This document shows, piece by piece, positions 46,381 to 54,872 of a stretch of 64,000 nucleotides of DNA (position 1 is its first letter; each line of letters starts with the position of its first letter). The stretch is from assembly GCA_017552435.1 (NCBI GenBank), contig JAFZPZ010000027.1, forward strand, positions 1 to 64,000, written 5' to 3'. The DNA comes from Bacteroidaceae bacterium. Lineage in GTDB: Bacteria; Bacteroidota; Bacteroidia; Bacteroidales; Bacteroidaceae. A model generated the notes under the pieces. That model was not told the DNA's origin. It worked only from the letters and a program-made list of their open reading frames with translations, and searched no databases. The translations under genes and the position numbers were made by a program.

Positions 46381-49300
46381 GCGTATCGTCATCGTACTCA
46401 TCATATTCCTCCTCGGTGTCGTCGTCCGGGGCACTCATGCCTACACTGCCATAGAGGCGAGCCTGGAGGAGCTGGTTGTAGAGGTCGAGCTGCTTGGTGA
46501 GCTCAATTGTCTTGTCGCTGCCAGCACTTCCCAGAACGCCCAGGGCGCTGTGCATCTGGTACAGGTAGTACATGCAGTCCTTCTCGCTGATCAAGAGTAT
46601 TTTGTTGGGAAGGCTCAGGTACCACTCCAGATATTCGGCAGCCTGGACGGCTACGGGATATGCGATGTCGCAGGCCTCCTTCTTGCCGCCGATGATGCAC
46701 CAGACGCGGGCCAGTTCCAGCGAACCGCTGCCGTAGCTATGGGGAACAGTCGTGGGCGGGATGGCTTGCTCGGCCTTAGCCACAACCGCGGCGGCCTTGT
46801 CGTTCTTGCCCTCCTGCACGAGGCGCGAAGCCAGCTGTGCGAAGATGCGACGGTGAGTGGCGCACATGCGCATGACGGTCTCGTCGAGGTAGATGCCCGG
46901 CTTGTCGATGCCGCCGAAGGTGAAGCGCGTCATCAGGTTCTCGTACATCTTCTCCGTGTCGATGGTCTTGCCGCTCTTTGCCGTGTTGAACGGCGTGATG
47001 CGATAGACGAGACCCTCCTGTACGAAGAAGTCCTGAACCGTGCCCTTGTTCTCGGGACCAACCGTCATAGCCATGTAGATGGGACGTTCCCAGTTGCACT
47101 GGTCGATCATCTCGTACATCATCATCTCGCTCTTATAGACGGCACGTTTGCCCTTCAGGCTGATGTGCATTTTGTCGGGGATACTGTCGGCAGCTATCAT
47201 CATACCGCTGCGACGGACAGCCTCCTTGTCGATGGTGAGGACGATGCTGTCGGTGGGGATGAAGCGCAGTTCCGGGTTGTCGTTGAGCACCCACTTGTCG
47301 ATGATGTTCCGCAGCTCGTACGGGTCATCGCCCAGCAGCTGGTGCAGCATGACAGGATCATCCTGGTACGATGCGATGAGGCGCTCCAGAGTGCCCGGAC
47401 GGACTGAGACGCCCTCGCGGGTGCCGGCCACGTACTGCAGACGGCTCCAGTGGATGGGCACAGCGGGACTGTCGTATGCCGGGCGCTTCATCTGGTCGAT
47501 GTACCAGTCGGTCTGCAGATAGGAGAGGTTGCAGACGCGGGCATCGGTACGGAAGCCCTCGGTCTCCTGTGCGTACCACAGGGGGAACGTGTCGTTGTCT
47601 CCGTTGGTATAGATGATGGGGAAGCGTGTCTGGTCGAGCGACTCCAGGTAGTTGCGGCCGAAGTCGCGGCAGGCATAGCGTCCGCTGCGGTCGTGGTCGT
47701 CCCACGTCTGGCCTGCCATCTGGATGGGTACCAGGACGCAGAGGCAGCTGAGCAGAGCACAAACCTTCTCGTTCTTGAGGAGCTTCTGCAGGTAATAGGC
47801 GATGCCAGCCACGCCGAGGCCGACCCAGATTGCGTAGGCATAGAAGGAACCGGCGTAGGCGTAGTCACGTTCGCGCGGCTGCATCGGTGTTTGGTTCAGG
47901 TAGAGCACGATGGCCAGACCCGTCATGAAGAAGAGGAAGAAGACGATGCCGAACTGCTTCTCGCCTTCGCCCAGGGCCTTCGCGTTGCCCACGTTTCTCT
48001 CCTCGTTCCGGAAGAGCTGCCACAGCAGACCGATGAGGCCCAGCAACAGTGGCAGACAGTAGAAGACATTGTGGCCCTTGTTCTCGCGCAGCTCGCTGGG
48101 CAGCTTGCTCTGGTCACCCAGTCGCATGTTGTCCAGGAACGGGATGCCCGTAATCCAGTTGCCGTGCTCCCATTCGCCGTTGCCCTGCTGGTCGTTCTGT
48201 CGTCCTGCGAAGTTCCACATGAAGTAGCGCCAGTACATGAAGTTGACTTGATAGCTCAGGAAGAAGCGCAGGTTCTCCAGCTGGGTCGGTGTCTTTATCT
48301 GCACCATCTCGCCGCAACGCTCGTAGCTCTTCACGGTGCCCTTCACGCCGCCCATCCAGCTCTCGTAGGCGCTGGAATGTGCCTCGCTGTACATGCGGGG
48401 GAAGAACATGTTCTGCTGATAGATGTATTCGGTCTTGTGGCGCTGAATCTCATAGCGGTCGGGCTCATCGGGTGTCTGCTTCTCCTTACGCTGATAGACG
48501 GGATCGCCCTTCTCGCTGACGGGTACGCAGTAGTTGCCGTCGGGCTTGAGCAGCACCTGGCTGGTATATGCTGGTCCGTAGAGGAGTGGACGGTCGCCGT
48601 ACTGTTCGCGGCTCAGGTAGGTGCCCAGAGTGAAGATGTCCTCGGGCGAGTTCTGGTCCATCGGCGTATTGGCCGAGCTGCGGATGACGATGACCGCATA
48701 CGAGCTGTAGCCTATCATGATCATCAGCATGCACAGCAGGGAGGTGTTCATCAGGCGCGCCGTCACGACATGCTTGCCATCTCGCTTCCATCCGAGGGCG
48801 AAGTATAGCAGAGCCAGCACCACGACACCGCAGAGGATGCTCGTCCAGCCATAGCCGTAGAACGGGATGCCCAGCATGCCCACGCTCAGCAGATAGGAGA
48901 GCGTCATGCGCATACGGCTCTTCTGCTTAATGGTTTCCCAAATGCTCCAGAGCACAATGCCCACGAGCAGGAAGATATAGACGATGACGCCGGTGTTGAA
49001 AGGCATGCTGAGGCTGTTGACAAAGAGCAGCTCGAACCATCCGCCCACCTTCACGATGCCCGGCACGATGCCATAGAGTACAGCGGCAATGAGCACGCCG
49101 CTGCCTGCCAGCGAGAGCAATGCGCCCTTCATCGTGGCATTCCTGACTTTTCTATAGTAGAAGATAAGCACCAGGGCGGGCAGACAGAGCAGATTCAGCA
49201 GGTGAACGCCGATGCTCAGACCCGTCAGGTATGCAATCAGGATGAGCCAGCGGTCGCTGCCCGGCTCGTCTGCATGGTCCTCCCACTTCAGCATCAGCCA

Positions 49301-49774
49301 GAAGACTACGGCTGTGAAGAGGCTGCTGTAGGCATAGACCTCACCCTCCACAGCGCTGAACCAGAACGTGTCGCTGAAGGTATAAACCAATGCGCCAGTC
49401 AGCGCACTTGCCTCGATTGTAATCAACTGTGCCAGGTTTTGTACCTGCCCGTTCCTACCCACCAGTTTGCGCGCCAGATGGCTGATGCTCCAGAAAAGGA
49501 ACATGATGCAAGCTGCGCTAAAGAGGGCGCTCATCATGTTGACCATGAGGGCAACCTTTGTCGGGTCGCTGACGAACTGCGTGAAGAGGTTGGCCGTCAG
49601 CATGAAGAACGGTGCCCCAGGCGGGTGACCGACTTCCAGCTTGTATGCTGTTGTGATGAACTCTGGGCAATCCCAGAAACTGGCCGTGGGCTCTACAGTG
49701 CTGCAATAGACGTAGGCCGCGATGGCGAATGTGAGCCAACCCATCAGGTTGTCCACCAGTCTAAAATGTTTCAT
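46376..49774 (-). CDS. DUF2723 integral membrane protein (glycosyltransferase-like)
   Basis: 1132 aa. About ten or more transmembrane helices lie in the N-terminal half (to about residue 680), followed by a large C-terminal soluble region with helical repeats. The N-terminal block PTASFWDCPEFITTAYKLEVGHPPGAPFF is the DUF2723 signature, resembling protein O-mannosyltransferase-type GT-C enzymes with acidic residues in the first outer loop. It is probably an inner-membrane glycosyltransferase of envelope or protein glycosylation; the exact role is unknown. It ends in an acidic tail (DDDTEEEYDEYDDDTL). Confidence 0.88.
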   Translation of the reverse strand: MKHFRLVDNLMGWLTFAIAAYVYCSTVEPTASFWDCPEFITTAYKLEVGHPPGAPFFMLTANLFTQFVSDPTKVALMVNMMSALFSAACIMFLFWSISHLARKLVGRNGQVQNLAQLITIEASALTGALVYTFSDTFWFSAVEGEVYAYSSLFTAVVFWLMLKWEDHADEPGSDRWLILIAYLTGLSIGVHLLNLLCLPALVLIFYYRKVRNATMKGALLSLAGSGVLIAAVLYGIVPGIVKVGGWFELLFVNSLSMPFNTGVIVYIFLLVGIVLWSIWETIKQKSRMRMTLSYLLSVGMLGIPFYGYGWTSILCGVVVLALLYFALGWKRDGKHVVTARLMNTSLLCMLMIMIGYSSYAVIVIRSSANTPMDQNSPEDIFTLGTYLSREQYGDRPLLYGPAYTSQVLLKPDGNYCVPVSEKGDPVYQRKEKQTPDEPDRYEIQRHKTEYIYQQNMFFPRMYSEAHSSAYESWMGGVKGTVKSYERCGEMVQIKTPTQLENLRFFLSYQVNFMYWRYFMWNFAGRQNDQQGNGEWEHGNWITGIPFLDNMRLGDQSKLPSELRENKGHNVFYCLPLLLGLIGLLWQLFRNEERNVGNAKALGEGEKQFGIVFFLFFMTGLAIVLYLNQTPMQPRERDYAYAGSFYAYAIWVGLGVAGIAYYLQKLLKNEKVCALLSCLCVLVPIQMAGQTWDDHDRSGRYACRDFGRNYLESLDQTRFPIIYTNGDNDTFPLWYAQETEGFRTDARVCNLSYLQTDWYIDQMKRPAYDSPAVPIHWSRLQYVAGTREGVSVRPGTLERLIASYQDDPVMLHQLLGDDPYELRNIIDKWVLNDNPELRFIPTDSIVLTIDKEAVRRSGMMIAADSIPDKMHISLKGKRAVYKSEMMMYEMIDQCNWERPIYMAMTVGPENKGTVQDFFVQEGLVYRITPFNTAKSGKTIDTEKMYENLMTRFTFGGIDKPGIYLDETVMRMCATHRRIFAQLASRLVQEGKNDKAAAVVAKAEQAIPPTTVPHSYGSGSLELARVWCIIGGKKEACDIAYPVAVQAAEYLEWYLSLPNKILLISEKDCMYYLYQMHSALGVLGSAGSDKTIELTKQLDLYNQLLQARLYGSVGMSAPDDDTEEEYDEYDDDTL

Positions 49775-49816
49775 TCCGTATACTTAATATTATATAGACT
49801 CTTGCTTTTGCGGCTG

Positions 49817-49824
49817 CAAAGGTA
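49817..49824 (-). promoter_or_regulatory. -7 box (TACCTTTG) for DUF2723
   Basis: TACCTTTG followed by CAG on the minus strand, 42 bp before the ATG at 49774, with a heptad array directly upstream. Confidence 0.7.
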
Positions 49825-49832
49825 CAAAAAAA

Positions 49833-49880
49833 AGTTAAGAGTTAAGAGTGATGAGTTAAGAATTAAGGATTAAGCGTAAG
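49833..49880. repeat. Heptanucleotide array (agttaag) upstream of the DUF2723 promoter
   Basis: agttaag, agttaag, agtgatg, agttaag, aattaag, gattaag: occupies the position where a -33 element would lie. Confidence 0.85.
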
Positions 49881-49892
49881 AATTAGTGTTTT

Positions 49893-52262
49893 TTAATACA
49901 CATATACCTTGAAGTTCTTGATGCTGCCGGGCGCACCCTGCTCGGCACGGGGCAGGTATTCGAGGGCTTTAACATCTTGTTCAGAGCCGAGGTCGATGAC
50001 GAGGAGATGAGGCGTTGAGGCACCCTTCTCCGTCTGCCAATAGGTTGACTCCTGCAGGTCGAAGACCTTATCGCCCATGTGGTTGCCGTTCTCCTCCTCA
50101 GAGTTGGCGTACTTCGTTTTCCACGGCTCGCGACTGATGCGCTTGCCGTCAGTGTCCTGCAGATAGAGCTCTGCAATGGCTACGCGGTCGCCGTCCTTCT
50201 GGGTAGAGAGGCACTCAATGGCGAGGTAGCGACCCTTGGCGGTCTTATTGAATTGGATGGTCTGCCAACCGTTACCAGCCTTGAAAGCTCCTGTGGCTAC
50301 AGGAGTTGCACTATTCAGGTCAGGCTTGTCGCCAATGTTATTGTGCTTGTTGCTCTTCTCGAGTTGAAGCTTGTTGAGTTCAGGCTCAGCCTGTCCCCAG
50401 ACAACGGCCTCCTTAGGACCTACGATATCGTGCACGATGATTTCGTTCTTGCCTTTCTTCAGCCAGCAGCCAGGCACATAGAGCGTCTGTTGCGGACCGA
50501 TGCTCCAAAAACGCCCCATAGCATGCCCGTTCACATAGACTTGGCCCTTACCCCATGTCTCGAAGTTCAGGAACGTGTCGCCCACCTTCTTCAGTTCAAA
50601 GTAACCGCGGTAGTAGCCACGTCCACCCATATACTCTTTATCACTTATGGTTGCAAACAAGTCCTGATAGCCCTTAATAACATCGCCAGTTATGACCTCG
50701 TCAAGTACTTCCTTGGCTGTTTCGTAGTCATCGGGGTAGGTGTAATTGTACCATGTCTTTGGTTTCCACACCACCTCGCAGTTATCGATGTCAGCAGTAA
50801 TCGTCACATCACCCACGATACCTTTGAAGTCCTTGATGGCGCGACCGAAGTTGATGCGCCCCATACCCTCGATGAAAATCATCATGACCATGCCCTTTTT
50901 CACGGGAGGCAACGTGAGGCTTTTCTCATTCTTTACACGGTCAATCTTTCCAATGTACTTACCTTCAATGAAGACCTGTGCATAGTCGTGGCACTCAGCG
51001 GTGAGCACACTCTGTGTAGGAATATCGGGAAGGATAGTACAATAGGCCATCATGCCCCAACCCATGTCCATCTCCTCGAATGTCTTAATGTCACCAGTCT
51101 CATGTTTCTCGCTTGCTGCAAACATGGGTGCAAACTCTTTCAGTTCGAACTTTGGTATCGTGATGATGGGCATGGGAGCCTTGGGAACGGCAGGCAGTTT
51201 CTTGTCACTGTATTTCTGCATCATCTTGCGCAGTTCCCAGAACTTCGGCGTGGCGAGGCCATACTCGTTGATGGGAGCGTCATAGTCGTAAGAGGTAACG
51301 TCGGGTGCAAAGCCGGGTGAGTTAGCGCCTGCCCAATGGCCGAAACTAGTTCCTCCATGCGTCATATAGAGCGAGAAGCTGATGCCCTTCGAGAGCATTT
51401 CGTCCATACCATCGACCATATCCTTGGCAGGACGTGTCTCGTGGCGTGCACCCCACTTGTCGAACCAGCCGCTCCAGAACTCAGAGCACATCTTCGGGGC
51501 GTTTGGGCGCAGCTCGCCTAGGCGACGGAACTGGTCGTCGATGTTGGCACCCGTGCCGAAGTTCATCGTCCAGGTGAGGTTGTCGAGGCCGTTTTTCTCA
51601 AAGTTGCTGCTCCAGTCGCACTGGAAAAGTGTCAGTTCTTTGCCGTAGATAGAACGGAGGCAGTCGCGAATTTCGCTGACGTACGGTTTATCCTCGCCAT
51701 ACGAACCGTATTCGTTCTCTACCTGCATCATGATGATGGGACCACCGTTTTGGATGGTGAGAGGACGGAGCTGTTCGCCCACCTTCTCCTCGAATATCTT
51801 TACGCGCTCCATGAAGTAAGGGTCGCGTTCACGCAGTTTGATGTCCTTCTTCTTGAGCAACCACCAGGGAAGGCCGCCCATCTCCCACTCGGCGCAAACG
51901 TAGGGCCCAGGGCGCACGATGACATACATGCCGTTCTTCTGTGCTAGTCGGCAGAACTCGGCAATGTCGTTATTGTCCGTAAAGTCGAACACGCCCTCTT
52001 GCTGCTCGTGGATGTTCCAAAAGATGTAGATGCACACGGCGTTCATGCCCAATGACTTGCACATCTGAATACGGTGCTCCCAATAGGGACGCGGAATGCG
52101 GGGGTAATGAATCTCGGCAGCCTTCACAATGAAGGGCTGGCCGTTCAACAGGAATGTCTTGTCGCCCATTGTAAAGGTGCCGGACGTGTTGTCTGCCTGC
52201 ATCGGGGAGGATGCAACGAACAACAAGGCAGCAAGAGCGAAATAACGGAATAAGTTTTTCAT
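49893..52262 (-). CDS. GH35 beta-galactosidase
   Basis: 789 aa with a signal peptide (MKNLFRYFALAALLFVASSPMQA). The GH35 TIM barrel has its acid/base Glu in MMQVENEYGSYG and its nucleophile Glu in MCSEFWSGWFDKWG. Beta-sandwich domains follow, and the last 130 residues look like an F5/8 type C (discoidin) domain (WQTIQFNKTAKGRYLAIECLS ... HLLVIDLGSEQDVKALEYLPR). It removes terminal beta-galactose. It lies 14 bp after the GH30 gene, so they are co-expressed. Confidence 0.95.
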   Translation of the reverse strand: MKNLFRYFALAALLFVASSPMQADNTSGTFTMGDKTFLLNGQPFIVKAAEIHYPRIPRPYWEHRIQMCKSLGMNAVCIYIFWNIHEQQEGVFDFTDNNDIAEFCRLAQKNGMYVIVRPGPYVCAEWEMGGLPWWLLKKKDIKLRERDPYFMERVKIFEEKVGEQLRPLTIQNGGPIIMMQVENEYGSYGEDKPYVSEIRDCLRSIYGKELTLFQCDWSSNFEKNGLDNLTWTMNFGTGANIDDQFRRLGELRPNAPKMCSEFWSGWFDKWGARHETRPAKDMVDGMDEMLSKGISFSLYMTHGGTSFGHWAGANSPGFAPDVTSYDYDAPINEYGLATPKFWELRKMMQKYSDKKLPAVPKAPMPIITIPKFELKEFAPMFAASEKHETGDIKTFEEMDMGWGMMAYCTILPDIPTQSVLTAECHDYAQVFIEGKYIGKIDRVKNEKSLTLPPVKKGMVMMIFIEGMGRINFGRAIKDFKGIVGDVTITADIDNCEVVWKPKTWYNYTYPDDYETAKEVLDEVITGDVIKGYQDLFATISDKEYMGGRGYYRGYFELKKVGDTFLNFETWGKGQVYVNGHAMGRFWSIGPQQTLYVPGCWLKKGKNEIIVHDIVGPKEAVVWGQAEPELNKLQLEKSNKHNNIGDKPDLNSATPVATGAFKAGNGWQTIQFNKTAKGRYLAIECLSTQKDGDRVAIAELYLQDTDGKRISREPWKTKYANSEEENGNHMGDKVFDLQESTYWQTEKGASTPHLLVIDLGSEQDVKALEYLPRAEQGAPGSIKNFKVYVY

Positions 52263-52276
52263 ATAGCTTTAATATT

Positions 52277-53785
52277 TTATAATGATACAAACGTGGTGAT
52301 GCTGCGGGGTGGCAATGATATTCTACCTTTACAGGGAGTGAGGGGCTTCAGTGTCTCGCCTTCGGCATCGCTGGTGCGATAGGGCTGCCATTTGTTCTTT
52401 TTCTTATAGACAGAGAATGAGAATGGCTTTTCCTGCTGACTATAGTTGATGACGACGACTACCCACGAGTTGTCCTTGTTCTGGAAGGCAGAGGCCATCA
52501 GACCGTAGGGGTCTTCTTCCTGATCGGAGGTGATGTTGTAGCGCACGGCACCCGGACGCACGAAGCGGCTGTAGTTGCCCAGTGCCCAGAGGAGACGGCT
52601 GTCGCGGCCACGGTGCTCACGGTCATAGACGCGGATGAGCCCGTCCTTGTAGTCGGCACCGCAGGCACGCCACCACGACCAGCTTCGGGCGTTGGCGTAA
52701 CAGAGGTCATGATGGATGATGCGTGCCACATAGAGGGCCGTCTTCATGGTGAAGTCGTAGCCACCGCCGCCGCCTATCTCCTTGTCATTGCTCATGATGC
52801 AGATTTCCGACTGCCAGAACCCTACGCCGTACTTCTTGAGTTCGTCGCGCAACAGGAGGCGAATTTTCTTCATGTAATCGACGGGCGTGTTTGTCCAGTA
52901 GCTATGGGCCAGTTGGAGCCGAGGCACCAGCGGCGTGTCGCCAAGATAGGAGGCGGTGCTGTCCTTCGACCAGAATGCGGTGATGCCATTAGCGCGCTCC
53001 CAAGAGGTGTCATGGATGCCAAGCAGGCAGCGGAGGTCGCTGGACTCGTCCACTACGATCTGCGTCTTTAGTCCGCGTTCCGTGAAAGCCTGGCTGGCAA
53101 GGCGTGCCACGCGGGCTATCTCCCTGTTTGTGGCAGGCGATCCTTCCTGCTTGGGCCCCTGCCAATTCCAGCTGCCGTCGGGTTCATTCACCGGCGAGAG
53201 GTAATCGATGTGAATTCCATGTTCGCGCTCCAAGCCGCCGATAGACTCTGCCATGAACTGTGCGAAGGCATCGTAGCACTCGGGGCGCAGGTTCAGCGTG
53301 CCGCCCCTGCCCGTATTGGTAGCCAGCCCGTTGGCGGTAAAATGAACAGGCGGCGAGTTGAGGAAAGCCAGCAGATAGGGTACGCCCCGTTCCTTGGCCA
53401 TCTTGAGGAAACGCACTTGCCCCGCTTGGCGAGTCCAATCATAAATGCCGTCAGCCTTCAGAAAGCACTCGGTACGTGTTCCTTTATTGATATAGGATGA
53501 ATCGCCTTGCTCACTACTGCCTGCCCCAAGGTTGAAACGCCACAGCGAAAGCCCGATGCCCTGGGGCTGGCCATTCTCGTCGCACTCGGTGGAGAAAAGC
53601 CAGTCAGCAATCTGCCTTTGCGCATCCTCCTCTGGCCATAGTCCGATGTTCAGCATAGACCAAGCATCCGAGGCTCCGAAGTGCTCAATGGTCTGTTCTG
53701 GATGTTGGGTGTCTATGACATAAGTCTGTCCCGCAGCTGTTATGGTCGTCAGCATCAGGAACAAAGTGGCTTGTAGAGATTTCAT
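52277..53785 (-). CDS. GH30 glycoside hydrolase (endo-beta-1,6-galactanase-like)
   Basis: 502 aa with a signal peptide (MKSLQATLFLMLTTITAAGQ). The (beta/alpha)8 barrel has its acid/base in DYLSPVNEPDGSWNW and its nucleophile in FWQSEICIMS. FGASDAWSMLNIG and LSLWRFNLGAGSSEQG resemble the GH30 subfamily that cuts beta-1,6-galactan. With the adjacent GH35 it suggests use of arabinogalactan side chains; the exact linkage is inferred. Confidence 0.9.
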   Translation of the reverse strand: MKSLQATLFLMLTTITAAGQTYVIDTQHPEQTIEHFGASDAWSMLNIGLWPEEDAQRQIADWLFSTECDENGQPQGIGLSLWRFNLGAGSSEQGDSSYINKGTRTECFLKADGIYDWTRQAGQVRFLKMAKERGVPYLLAFLNSPPVHFTANGLATNTGRGGTLNLRPECYDAFAQFMAESIGGLEREHGIHIDYLSPVNEPDGSWNWQGPKQEGSPATNREIARVARLASQAFTERGLKTQIVVDESSDLRCLLGIHDTSWERANGITAFWSKDSTASYLGDTPLVPRLQLAHSYWTNTPVDYMKKIRLLLRDELKKYGVGFWQSEICIMSNDKEIGGGGGYDFTMKTALYVARIIHHDLCYANARSWSWWRACGADYKDGLIRVYDREHRGRDSRLLWALGNYSRFVRPGAVRYNITSDQEEDPYGLMASAFQNKDNSWVVVVINYSQQEKPFSFSVYKKKNKWQPYRTSDAEGETLKPLTPCKGRISLPPRSITTFVSL

Positions 53786-53806
53786 AACGATGAAAATGAT
53801 GCTTTT

Positions 53807-54715
53807 TTATGGTTTCCGGAGTACCCATTCCCGATAGGTGCCAATGCCAGCATTGCCGGAGTCATAACCCAGATATCCCAAGATGATATTGGCGACAAAC
53901 TGCTCAGGCAGGAACCAGAACATCAGCCTTGCCACCATAGGCCGCTTCATAATCTTTGCAGCCTTGCGCTCTAGACGCTTGAGGTCGGGAAGCGTCTCGC
54001 GAGTGTAATCCGTGGATTTCTCCAGTTTCAGTCCGCAATTGGCGTAGTGGGCATTCAGTTCCTCGAGCGACTCAATCATCGCCGCTGCACCGCCTTTTGA
54101 TAGTAGGGTAATAACCTTCTGGAGATATGGGTCATATGTCTCAAACCTGTCGCTGAGGGCGTAGTCATAGACGACAACCACACCACCTGGCTTCAGAACA
54201 CGGCAGACCTCGCGATAGATTTTTTCCTTGTCAGTATTATGTACGATGGTCTCGAAGGCATAAAGTACGTCTACCGAGTTATCCTCTAACTGATGGAGCG
54301 AACTGTAGTCTTGCTGGAAGGTGGTGACGTTGGCGGGCACATCCTTTGTCTTCAGGGGATATAGGTCGAAGCCGATGAAGCGGGCATCGGGATAACAGTG
54401 AGCTAGATACAGCAGGTTGGCTCCCCGTCCGTAGCCCAGTTCTACCACCACGTCGCCGGGCTTGATAAAATTCGAGACCGAGTCGGGCTGGTGATACACA
54501 TCTTCGTCTGTGAAGTAGCCGTTCTTAGCAATTCGAAAGTGCATAAAGCCATCCTGCGAGTGGAAACGTTTATAGGCCCATTCGTTGATTTTAAAATAGG
54601 AGCGAATTTGTTCAATGGAATTCTTCTCGCCTTGAATGAACTTGCCTAGGTTGATGAACTTCGCCATCTCGTCGATTTTGGCGTGCAGTAGAAACAGACT
54701 GTAGTTAGGATTCAT
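53807..54715 (-). CDS. Class I SAM-dependent methyltransferase
   Basis: 302 aa from the ATG at 54715; a TTG further upstream at 54757 lies inside the promoter. The SAM motif is VVELGYGRGANLLYLA, followed by ARFIGFDLYP and DVLYAFETIVHNTDKEKIYREVCRVLKPGG. The substrate is unknown. It precedes GH30 and GH35 on the same strand (21-bp gap), so they may share a transcript, though a link in function is not obvious. Confidence 0.88.
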   Translation of the reverse strand: MNPNYSLFLLHAKIDEMAKFINLGKFIQGEKNSIEQIRSYFKINEWAYKRFHSQDGFMHFRIAKNGYFTDEDVYHQPDSVSNFIKPGDVVVELGYGRGANLLYLAHCYPDARFIGFDLYPLKTKDVPANVTTFQQDYSSLHQLEDNSVDVLYAFETIVHNTDKEKIYREVCRVLKPGGVVVVYDYALSDRFETYDPYLQKVITLLSKGGAAAMIESLEELNAHYANCGLKLEKSTDYTRETLPDLKRLERKAAKIMKRPMVARLMFWFLPEQFVANIILGYLGYDSGNAGIGTYREWVLRKP

Positions 54716-54754
54716 ATTTCTGATGATTTTTCCTCTTTTTTTGAATATTTGCTG

Positions 54755-54762
54755 CAAATATA
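54755..54762 (-). promoter_or_regulatory. -7 box (TATATTTG) for the methyltransferase
   Basis: TATATTTG followed by CAG on the minus strand, 39 bp before the ATG at 54715. Confidence 0.7.
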
Positions 54763-54765
54763 CGA

Positions 54766-54840
54766 CTTTTAATTCATAATTTGTAGTTCATAATTCATAA
54801 TTCATAATTAATTCTTAATTCTTAACTTTTAATTCCTATT
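54766..54840. repeat. Heptanucleotide array (aattcat / aattctt) between divergent promoters
   Basis: aattcat, aatttgt, agttcat, aattcat, aattcat, then aattctt, aattctt, aactttt, aattcct: a long run of 7-nt words filling the gap between the methyltransferase and SpoIIE boxes. Confidence 0.85.
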
Positions 54841-54847
54841 TTTTTTG

Positions 54848-54855
54848 TACATTTG
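54848..54855 (+). promoter_or_regulatory. -7 box (TACATTTG) for the SpoIIE-STAS-barrel-NRPS operon
   Basis: TACATTTG followed by CAG, 17 bp before the ATG at 54873. The heptad array and a T-run lie directly upstream. Confidence 0.7.
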
Positions 54856-54872
54856 CAGGCAAAATAGCAAGT